A program made the translations under genes and the position numbers. From NCBI GenBank assembly GCA_017445085.1, contig JAFSUT010000010.1:1-39631 (forward strand): a DNA stretch of 39,631 bases, read 5' to 3'. Every line of letters begins with the position of its first letter. Position 1 is the first letter of the stretch. This DNA is from Clostridia bacterium (GTDB lineage Bacteria > Bacillota > Clostridia > Oscillospirales > CAG-272). The notes under the pieces are model-generated. The model had not been told where the DNA came from, did not search any database, and worked only from the letters and a program-made list of their open reading frames with translations. Shown piece by piece: positions 24,511 through 31,247 of the stretch.

Positions 24511-25407
24511 ATGTCACGCGCCGTACAGGGAATTGCAAAATTTATATATCGTTTCGGCGATTATTACTGGAAAAATGACTTTTTCTTTATAGAAAGTGCA
24601 GGTGAGAGTTTTCCTTCGCCTACCTATCTGATCGAGCGCACGCGTACAAAAAATGACCAAACGAGTTTTTACGTATTTGAATACGTGCTGGACGGCGTCG
24701 GGCATATCGAGTGCGACGGCAAAAAATACGACGTCACCGCGGGCGATTTTTATTTTCTCAATCGCCTGCACACGCATCTGTACTATTCGGACAGGGAAGA
24801 TCCCTACCATAAGATCTGGATCAACGTCGGCGGGCGACTGCTGGACGGGCTGGTCAACGCCTGCGGACTGACCGACGGTGCGCTGGTGCTGCACAATTCC
24901 GCAACGCGCGAGATCATCGAGCGCTTTCATCAAAATCTCATCGGCATCAACGCCGAAAACAACGAGGAGCGGATGTTTGCCGCGCAAAAAATCGCAAGCG
25001 AACTCGTCCTGACCGTGCGGCGCGAATACCGCGAGCAGCTCGGCAAGTCTGTGGGGACGGCGGAAAAGATCAAGGATTTCATCGACTCCGGCATTTCTTA
25101 CAACATTTCGCTTGAAGACATCGCGCAGCATTTTTACCTCAACAAATCGTATATCATCAGCATTTTCAGCGCCAAGTACGGCTACACGCCGAAGCAATAT
25201 ATCATCGACCGCAAATTGCGCGCGGCGTGTACGATGTTGGAAAGCGATATTTATGCCATCTCGGATATTTCGGACGTCCTCGGTTTCTCTTCGTCCCAGC
25301 ACTTTTCCTCGGCGTTCAAAAAGCGGATCGGCTCCTCGCCGGACGCCTATCGCAAAGCGAAAATGCGCGAGCGAAAAAAAGCGGATGAAAAAAACGATAA
25401 ATCCTGA
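24511..25407 (+). CDS. AraC-family transcription regulator
   Basis: A 298-residue cytoplasmic DNA-binding protein. The N-terminal half is a cupin-type ligand-sensing domain (about residues 45-110; IECDGKKYDVTAGDFYFLN and HTHLYYSDRED are typical of sugar-responsive AraC regulators). The C-terminal ~100 residues are the double helix-turn-helix: ISLEDIAQHFYLNKSYIISI for the first unit and ISDISDVLGFSSSQHFSSAF, followed by KKRIGSSPDAYR, for the second. AGGTGAGG lies six bases before the ATG. A membrane protein and an S-layer-like protein follow downstream with their own promoter. A role in controlling those surface genes or a sugar pathway is possible, but no target operator can be assigned. Confidence 0.93.
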   Translation: MSRAVQGIAKFIYRFGDYYWKNDFFFIESAGESFPSPTYLIERTRTKNDQTSFYVFEYVLDGVGHIECDGKKYDVTAGDFYFLNRLHTHLYYSDREDPYHKIWINVGGRLLDGLVNACGLTDGALVLHNSATREIIERFHQNLIGINAENNEERMFAAQKIASELVLTVRREYREQLGKSVGTAEKIKDFIDSGISYNISLEDIAQHFYLNKSYIISIFSAKYGYTPKQYIIDRKLRAACTMLESDIYAISDISDVLGFSSSQHFSSAFKKRIGSSPDAYRKAKMRERKKADEKNDKS

Positions 25408-25427
25408 TTTCTTTCTGAAAAAAGTTG

Positions 25428-25456
25428 TTGACATTGCAGTGCTTTTATACTATAAT
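25428..25456 (+). promoter_or_regulatory. Promoter of the membrane protein / SLH gene pair
   Basis: A perfect TTGACA (25428-25433) and a perfect TATAAT (25451-25456) with a 17-base spacer, the strongest consensus promoter in the window. There is no terminator before the SLH gene, so it probably drives both. Confidence 0.85.
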
Positions 25457-25509
25457 AAGCATAGTTATAAGCATTTGGGCTCATAACTGCATATTTTTAT
25501 GGAGTTTAT

Positions 25510-26349
25510 ATGAAAAACAAGAAGAAAACAGGGATCATTCTCTTGTGCATTCTGCTTGTGATCTTGATCATTCTCTGCGGCGTCTGGTTTGCGTTTCGCA
25601 AGCAGATCTCGTTTTTGTACCGCAGTTATACGCAGATTTCGGATATCGGTGCGATCCCGAAAGAGGACGTTGCCGCACGGCAGGAAGAAAACGATAAAAA
25701 AACGCAGCAGCTTTCGGACGCGCTGTCCGATATAGCGGTGCGCGATTTGACCGAAGAGGAACGCGCGGCGCTTGCCAAGGGTGAACTCTCCGAGGAGGAC
25801 GCGCTTTTACTGATCCTCGGTGAAACGGTACCTGCCGTACCGCCCGCCGAGACCGCGGATCGCGCGCAGCCGGACACAGCGGCGGAAACCACCGCGCAAA
25901 ATGCGGGTAGCCCCACGCCGGACACCCAGGATCTTTCCCGATCGACGGCAGAAAAAGACGCGGCGGCGCGCGCTGCCAAAAAGCGCAGTGTGCTGGCGGA
26001 GATCTATCTTTTGCGCGCCGAGTTTCTCAACCGCATCGACGCGCTGATCGACAACGCGATCGTAAGATATAAAGCCCTCCCGAAAGAAAAACGCGGGACG
26101 GTGGCAAAACTCAATATCGGGCAGGCGCTGATGGCGGACGGGGAAGACCTCGAAACCGAGTGTGACGGACGGATGCAGGCGCTGCTTGACCGGCTGCGCG
26201 CCCTGCTTGTCGAGGGCGGAGAGCCCACCGATATCCTCAACGAAATCGAGGACGCTTACAAAGAACAAAAGCAACTCAAGAAAGTAGAATTGATTAATAA
26301 ATATGTTCCGGAGAATTTACAGAAAAAGATTTTCGGTGCATCTTATTGA
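25510..26349 (+). CDS. Unrecognised single-pass membrane protein
   Basis: A 279-residue protein I do not recognise. A short lysine-rich start (MKNKKKTG) and one hydrophobic segment (IILLCILLVILIILCGVWFAF, given here as about residues 9-29) suggest an N-terminal anchor with the rest outside. A first helical, charged region (about 45-100) is followed by a low-complexity Ala/Pro/Thr linker (about 105-150), as in wall-spanning proteins. The last ~120 residues are rich in heptad-like leucines and charges (EIYLLRAEFLNRIDALIDNA, LLDRLRALLVEGGEP) and probably form a helical bundle or coiled coil. No catalytic motif is visible. It sits 37 bases before the SLH protein with no terminator between, behind a strong promoter, so a role in assembling or holding the surface layer is possible. 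Confidence 0.7.
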   Translation: MKNKKKTGIILLCILLVILIILCGVWFAFRKQISFLYRSYTQISDIGAIPKEDVAARQEENDKKTQQLSDALSDIAVRDLTEEERAALAKGELSEEDALLLILGETVPAVPPAETADRAQPDTAAETTAQNAGSPTPDTQDLSRSTAEKDAAARAAKKRSVLAEIYLLRAEFLNRIDALIDNAIVRYKALPKEKRGTVAKLNIGQALMADGEDLETECDGRMQALLDRLRALLVEGGEPTDILNEIEDAYKEQKQLKKVELINKYVPENLQKKIFGASY

Positions 26350-26386
26350 TAAGAATTGAATCTAATTTGAAAAAGGAGTCGTAATT

Positions 26387-28816
26387 ATGAGAACGAAATT
26401 ATTTGCAATTCTTTTGGCTCTTTTGTTTGTTCTCGGCGCATTTTCGATGGTCGCCGCAGCCGCAGATGAAAGACGCAACAGCGTTCCCGTCGGCCTTGCC
26501 ATGACGGTCAAGGAGCAGGGCGGGGAGGGACCCGCCGTATCCATTTCGACAAAGGATATGGACAGTACGCACTTGTATGATTTCAAAGCCGTACTGCGCG
26601 TGGGGGACATTTGGGATCAGATTGTTGCATGGTATAACTTCGGCGAGAAGAGGATTGAAAACAGTAGTTTGCCCGATGCGGAAAAGACTGCGCTCAAAGC
26701 AGCCTATGACGCTGCGGTCATCAGCGGTCATTTCACGGTAGAAATCGAATTCCCCGAAGAATTTGACGTATCCGCACTCGCTGATTATATCGACGAAGAT
26801 AGAAAGGATATGTACGGCTTCGGCGATGATGCAAAACTGCAGTTTGAAGAAGTTTCGCGCAAGCACACCGATTCGACGATTACGATTGAAATCAAAGTCA
26901 AAGACGGTTTGACGGCGGGCGATTTATCCCAGAATTATAAAACCTACCTCAAAGCGTTGGAATTTGAGGTAAAAGACGTTCATCTCAAAGACGGCACGAC
27001 GGTCGGCGACGATCCTTACGTCGTTTACGGCAAGATGACCGGTGATACATATATGCCATTCCGTAGTTTCACGGCGGATGACACACATGTCCATTACTCG
27101 ACCGTCAAAGCAAAGGTCACGATCCAGCCGTATACCGCTGACGAGCATACCGACGAAGGGACGCAGAAGACGTGGGATATCGTTTACGATGACACCGTTG
27201 TTGTAATGAACGAGGAAGAGCGCGGCGACCGCGACCCGTCCTACATGGACGCGGAGGGCGGCAGAGCCGAGGCAAAGGCTGAAAAAGAGGACGTCGAAAA
27301 AGACACGATCAGAAACTACGCTGACGAGCAGCACATCGAAGTCGTCTACGACGTGAAACTCCGCGCAAAGGAAGACCTCAGAGACGTGACCTTGACGCCT
27401 GCGGAAGCAGAGGTCGAAAAAAAGGGTCAGACCAAGGCTGCGCAGACCGCGCTGGACGGTTTGATCAAAAGCAAACTGCCGAACGCCGGCGACGAGATCC
27501 TGGCAAAGTTCTTTGCGGCAGATATGTTCAAATCGATCTATAAGTGGTATCATCAGAATCCGGCGATGATCACCGTTACCGAAAACGAAGAAGTCAAGTC
27601 TACCAACACCCTGCAGACCATCACGGTGGATTACCTTTCCGAGTTTGCCGGAAACGAACACCTGGCAGAACTCGGTCACGGCTACTCTTTCCGCGTCTTT
27701 TGGGCACATGCGGATGAGGGTGCCAACCTGCTTCAAACCAATTCCTATACAGCCACAATGCTCAAACAGGTCAGATCGCAGAGCAGAGCCAAAGCGTTGA
27801 CTTTCTATGTAGATGAAAACAACGGCGTGATCGAGATCTACACCAAACAGTTCTCTGATTTTGCCATCGTCCTTGCAAAGGCTGATCCGGAATATGAATC
27901 GACCGGCGGCGGTGGCAGCGTGACCGAATACAAGTTGACCTTTAATATCGACGGCGACACCACGCTGTACAATCAGATGTACACCACCGGCAGCGTCAAA
28001 GTTGCAAATCTGCCGAAGCCCGAAAAAGACGGCTACACCTTTGACGGCTGGTATCTCGACAGTGCAAGAACGCAGAAAGTGGATGCAAACTTCACCGTCA
28101 GCGCAAACACCGTCCTCTACGGTCACTTTATGCTGGACGCGCTGGAAACCGAAGATCACTTTGCATACGTCATCGGTTATCCGGATCACACGGTCCGCCC
28201 GCTGAACAACATCACGCGTGAAGAAGTTGCGATGATCTTCTATCGTCTGCTCCGCGATGAAGTTCGTGAAAGCCTCGAAACCACCGACAATCCGTTCCCG
28301 GATTGCGATAAGAACAGCTGGTCGAGCGTTGCGATCTCCACTATGGCAAAAGGCGGTTATATCGCCGGTGACACCGAGGGCAACTTCCGTCCGCAGTCGC
28401 CGATCACCCGTGCTGAGTTTGCAACCATCGTTACCCGCTTTGCAACGCTGACTGCAAAGGGCGACGCAAAGTTCAGCGATATTGCCGGACACTGGTCGGA
28501 AGACTATGTTCTCCGTGCAACCGCCGCAGGTTGGATCGCAGGGTATGAGGACGGCACCTTCAAACCCGACCGTTACATTACCCGCGCAGAGGCAATGACG
28601 CTCATCAACCGCGTCCTGAACCGTGCAGTCAATGCAGAAGGTCTCCATAAGGATGCAGTCTACTGGAAGGATATGAACGGCACCGAGTGGTACTACTTCG
28701 CAGTTGAAGAAGCAACCAACACGCACGCGCACGTCCGCCAGGCAGACGGTATCAACGAAACTTGGACGGCGCTCACCGAAAACAAGTGGTTTAAGACCGG
28801 CACTTACGAAGACTAA
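26387..28816 (+). CDS. SLH-domain surface protein, probable S-layer component
   Basis: An 809-residue exported protein. Signal peptide MRTKLFAILLALLFVLGAFS ends near AAA-DER. Residues ~30-520 are acidic, beta-rich and match no family I can name. About 525-585 is a Listeria/Bacteroides-type (InlB B-like) repeat: EYKLTFNIDGDTTLYNQMYT and DGYTFDGWYLD. Three S-layer homology units follow (about 590-770): GYPDHTVRPLNNITREEVAM, GDTEGNFRPQSPITRAEFA and GYEDGTFKPDRYITRAEAM, which attach to secondary wall polysaccharide. A short tail ends GTYEDQ-less at GTYED. AAAGGAG lies eight bases before the ATG. Codon use (AAA, GAA, GCA, CGT frequent) is less GC-biased than in neighbours, consistent with very high expression. 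A strong terminator follows. Confidence 0.88.
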   Translation: MRTKLFAILLALLFVLGAFSMVAAAADERRNSVPVGLAMTVKEQGGEGPAVSISTKDMDSTHLYDFKAVLRVGDIWDQIVAWYNFGEKRIENSSLPDAEKTALKAAYDAAVISGHFTVEIEFPEEFDVSALADYIDEDRKDMYGFGDDAKLQFEEVSRKHTDSTITIEIKVKDGLTAGDLSQNYKTYLKALEFEVKDVHLKDGTTVGDDPYVVYGKMTGDTYMPFRSFTADDTHVHYSTVKAKVTIQPYTADEHTDEGTQKTWDIVYDDTVVVMNEEERGDRDPSYMDAEGGRAEAKAEKEDVEKDTIRNYADEQHIEVVYDVKLRAKEDLRDVTLTPAEAEVEKKGQTKAAQTALDGLIKSKLPNAGDEILAKFFAADMFKSIYKWYHQNPAMITVTENEEVKSTNTLQTITVDYLSEFAGNEHLAELGHGYSFRVFWAHADEGANLLQTNSYTATMLKQVRSQSRAKALTFYVDENNGVIEIYTKQFSDFAIVLAKADPEYESTGGGGSVTEYKLTFNIDGDTTLYNQMYTTGSVKVANLPKPEKDGYTFDGWYLDSARTQKVDANFTVSANTVLYGHFMLDALETEDHFAYVIGYPDHTVRPLNNITREEVAMIFYRLLRDEVRESLETTDNPFPDCDKNSWSSVAISTMAKGGYIAGDTEGNFRPQSPITRAEFATIVTRFATLTAKGDAKFSDIAGHWSEDYVLRATAAGWIAGYEDGTFKPDRYITRAEAMTLINRVLNRAVNAEGLHKDAVYWKDMNGTEWYYFAVEEATNTHAHVRQADGINETWTALTENKWFKTGTYED

Positions 28817-28823
28817 GTAAATC

Positions 28824-28860
28824 AAAACAGTCGAAGCGATTTTCGCTTCGACTGTTTTTT
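28824..28860 (+). terminator. Terminator of the SLH protein gene
   Basis: A 16-base-arm stem (28824-28839 with 28843-28858) with TTT loop, ending in a run of T through 28861. Confidence 0.92.
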
Positions 28861-28871
28861 TGCGCCTCTGA

Positions 28872-28895
28872 GCCTTCCCCTCCCGAGGGGAAGCC
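28872..28895. repeat. Truncated copy of the CCTTCCCCTC-type intergenic repeat
   Basis: An 8-bp palindrome (28874-28881 with 28886-28893), GCCTTCCCCT then AGGGGAAGCC, matches the core of the arms of the larger repeat at 30967-31173. Confidence 0.6.
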
Positions 28896-28919
28896 ATATT
28901 CTTTCCTTATATTATATAT

Positions 28920-28953
28920 AAAACCGGCAAGCGAGATCCGCCTTGCCGGTTTT
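28920..28953. terminator. Terminator of the flavodiiron gene (bidirectional)
   Basis: A perfect 12-bp stem (28920-28931 with 28942-28953) with AAAA/TTTT at its base, 23 bases past the minus-strand flavodiiron stop codon. Confidence 0.8.
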
Positions 28954-28975
28954 GATATTTCTTTGCTTTTGCGAA

Positions 28976-30766
28976 TTATTTCAGCGGCTCAAAGTCTGCG
29001 GCGCCGTGCTTGCAAAGCGGGCAGATAAAGTCGTCGGGGAGTTTGTCGCCCTCGTAAATGTAGCCGCAAACCTTGCAGACAAAACCTTTTTTGCCGTCGG
29101 TTTCGGGGCGCGGCTTGACGTTTGCCTGGTAGTAGGTGTAGGTCATCGTCTCTCTGTCGCTCATCACACGCGCCTCGGTGACCGAGCAGATAAACATCCC
29201 GTGACTGCCGAGGTCAACGTAGTTTTCCACTTTGAGGGCGAGGACGGCGTTGATGTAGTGGGAGAGGAAAACGAGACCGTTTCCAAGGCGGCTCGGCGTA
29301 TCGTTGGCAAACTTGTCCACGTCACGCCCGCTTTGAAAGCCGAAGTGTTCAAATACAGAAAACGGCGCGTCCACCGACAGGCAGTTGACGTTCAAAATTC
29401 CGCTTGCCTTGATGACGTCGTGCGAGTAGTTGCGCTTGTTGATCGAAACGATGATGCGCTTGGGGTCGTCGGCAAGTTGGGTGACCGTATTGACGATCAG
29501 TCCATTGTCTTTTTTGCCGTCATTTGAGGTGACCACGTACAGACCGTAGCCGATCTTGAACAGTGCGTTCATATTCTGCTTATCCGCGGTATCATCGGCG
29601 GCGGCAAGATAGTCAATGCAGAGTTCGTTTGCCATTTCCTCGATCTGCGCGCGGTTTTCTTCACTCAGCGCCGACATGATCCTGACGGTGGTATTTGTAA
29701 ATGTGACGTTTTTACTCTTTTCAAACTTTGCCGTCATCACTTTGGCAGCCATCGGCGCCCAGGAGCCGTTTTCGATCAGACCGACCGTCCGCCCCTGGAA
29801 GTTGCGCTCGGTCAGGTGGTCGATAAACTCGCGCATAAACGGATAGATCTCGGCGTTGTAGGTGGTGGTGGCAAGCACGAGTTTGCCGTAGCGGAACGCC
29901 TCGGATACGGCAAGCGACATATCGGTACGTGCCAGGTCATAGATGGCGACTTTGGGGCAGTGCTTTTTCCGGAGCGCCTCGGCAAGCAGCTGTGCCGCTT
30001 CTTTGGTATGCCCGTAAACCGAAGTGTAGGCGATCATCACGCCGTCGGTTTCGATGCCGTAGGACGACCAGGTGTTGTACAGGGAGAGGTAATCTCCGAG
30101 ATTTTCGCAAAGGACCGGACCGTGGAGCGGGCAGATCTTGGCGATATCGAGCGCGGCAGCTTTTTTCAGGAGATTTTGTACCTGCGCGCCGTATTTGCCG
30201 ACGATGCCGATATAGTAGCGGCGTGCCTCGGGCGCCCATTCTTCTTTTGCGTCCATCGCGCCGAATTTGCCAAAGCCGTCTGCCGAAAACAAAACCTTGT
30301 CGGCGTCGTCATAGGTGACCATCACTTCCGGCCAGTGTACCATCGGTGCAAAGACAAAGTGCAGGGTATGCTTGCCGAGCGGGAGTTCGCCGCCGTCGAC
30401 GACTGTGATGCGCGGCGACGTGACCTTGCCGGCAAAGAAGTTGTCCATCATCGTAAAGGTCTTGGCGTTGGCGACGATGGCGGCGTTTGGATAGGTGTTT
30501 GCAAAATTCAAAATATTTGCCGAGTGATCGGGTTCCATATGTTGAACGATCAGATAATCCGGCTTGCGGCTGCCGAGCGCGCGCTTGAGATTGCCGAGCC
30601 ACTCATCGCCGAAATGCGCGTCCACGGTGTCCATAACGGCGATCTTTTCGTCCCAGATGATATAGGAGTTATAGCACATCCCGTTTGGAACGACGTACTG
30701 TCCCTCAAACAGGTCGATCTTGCGGTCGTTGACCCCCACGTAAAGAATGTCGTCCGTAATTTTCAT
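28976..30766 (-). CDS. Flavodiiron protein fused to flavin reductase and rubredoxin
   Basis: A 596-residue cytoplasmic oxygen (or nitric oxide) reductase that lets anaerobes tolerate oxygen. Domain order: metallo-beta-lactamase-like diiron domain (1 to ~235) with all six expected ligands visible (His76, Glu78, Asp80, His144, Asp163, His215); flavodoxin-like FMN domain (~243-395, AYTSVYGHTKEAA); a flavin-reductase-like domain (~410-545, YVVTSNDGKKDNGLIVNTVT); and a C-terminal rubredoxin (~558-596, CKVCGYIYEG and CPLCKHG). The last two domains would bring electrons in without separate carriers. The start at 30766 is chosen for GGAGGA just upstream and because family similarity starts at MKITDDILYVG. 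It is a single gene with its own terminator; no clear promoter was found. Confidence 0.95.
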   Translation of the reverse strand: MKITDDILYVGVNDRKIDLFEGQYVVPNGMCYNSYIIWDEKIAVMDTVDAHFGDEWLGNLKRALGSRKPDYLIVQHMEPDHSANILNFANTYPNAAIVANAKTFTMMDNFFAGKVTSPRITVVDGGELPLGKHTLHFVFAPMVHWPEVMVTYDDADKVLFSADGFGKFGAMDAKEEWAPEARRYYIGIVGKYGAQVQNLLKKAAALDIAKICPLHGPVLCENLGDYLSLYNTWSSYGIETDGVMIAYTSVYGHTKEAAQLLAEALRKKHCPKVAIYDLARTDMSLAVSEAFRYGKLVLATTTYNAEIYPFMREFIDHLTERNFQGRTVGLIENGSWAPMAAKVMTAKFEKSKNVTFTNTTVRIMSALSEENRAQIEEMANELCIDYLAAADDTADKQNMNALFKIGYGLYVVTSNDGKKDNGLIVNTVTQLADDPKRIIVSINKRNYSHDVIKASGILNVNCLSVDAPFSVFEHFGFQSGRDVDKFANDTPSRLGNGLVFLSHYINAVLALKVENYVDLGSHGMFICSVTEARVMSDRETMTYTYYQANVKPRPETDGKKGFVCKVCGYIYEGDKLPDDFICPLCKHGAADFEPLK

Positions 30767-30892
30767 AAAATCCTCCGAAGTAAAAATAGATTTGAATTGT
30801 CGTGTTTTTTTGCTGTTAAGAAAGATGGCGCGAGTACGAACCCGGTTTTGGCGGGCAAAAATGCGCAGAGTTGCGGCAGAGGCGCAACTCAT

Positions 30893-31173
30893 GACCCCTC
30901 ATCCGTCGCTACGCCGAGGTTTTGCGTCTGCAAAAGGCATGCTTTGCTATTTGTTTTTGCTTTGCTCCACCTCATCCGTCAGCTACGCTGCCACCTTCCC
31001 CTCGAAGGGGAAGGCTTGGAGCGAGTGCAAGTTTTGCGCCGATAAAACTTGACAGAGTTGCGACGCTTGTGGTAATCTCTCCCTCCGAGGGAGAACACTT
31101 GTTTTGCAGCCGGCGGTAAAGCCTTCCCCATCGAGGGGAAGGTGGCTTGCCGCAGGCAAGACGGATGAGGTGG
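30893..31173. repeat. Composite intergenic inverted-repeat element
   Basis: No gene lies between 30767 and 31244. Two long inverted arms (30967-31017 and 31119-31173) share the CACCTCATCCGTC end and a CCTTCCCC...GGGGAAGG palindrome. The right arm also has a CTTGCCGCAGGCAAG hairpin. Between them lies a second palindrome, TCTCCCTCCGAGGGAGA (31078-31094). A further partial copy of the CTCATCCGTC...CTACGC motif begins near 30898. No ORF of transposase type is present. I recognise this sequence type as a dispersed intergenic repeat of gut Clostridia, probably a non-autonomous (MITE-like) element. In both directions it can fold strongly, so it may also affect mRNA ends of parC. Confidence 0.7.
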
Positions 31174-31208
31174 AAACCCACAGAGTTATGGGGATAAGCC
31201 AAAAGATG

Positions 31209-31247
31209 CCGCAGCGCCGTTTTGGCGAGTTCGAATCCCGCCTCCTA
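31209..31247 (+). other. tRNA-like 3' end without a tRNA body
   Basis: The plus strand reads like the end of a tRNA with a long variable arm (Ser/Leu type): CGCC GTTTT GGCG as variable-arm-like stem, then AGTTCGAATCC as T-loop and CGCCTCCTACA like an acceptor 3' strand. The T-stem has an A-C mismatch, and there is no matching 5' acceptor strand, D-arm or anticodon arm upstream. It ends exactly at the topoisomerase A stop codon. It may be a tRNA remnant carried by the adjacent repeat. Confidence 0.35.

Noticed and set aside
26924..28897. Minus-strand open frame opposite the SLH protein
   Set aside because: The plus strand has a signal peptide, SLH repeats, ribosome-binding site and terminator; the antisense frame has none of these.
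29816..31045. Plus-strand open frame opposite the flavodiiron gene running into the repeat
   Set aside because: Shadow frame extended by chance through repeat DNA; no initiation site.
30893..31173. CRISPR array
   Set aside because: The repeats are inverted and imperfect, with no regular direct repeat-spacer pattern and no cas genes.
31170..31247. Complete tRNA gene
   Set aside because: Only a T-loop-like end is present; no 5' acceptor strand, D-arm or anticodon stem can be paired.
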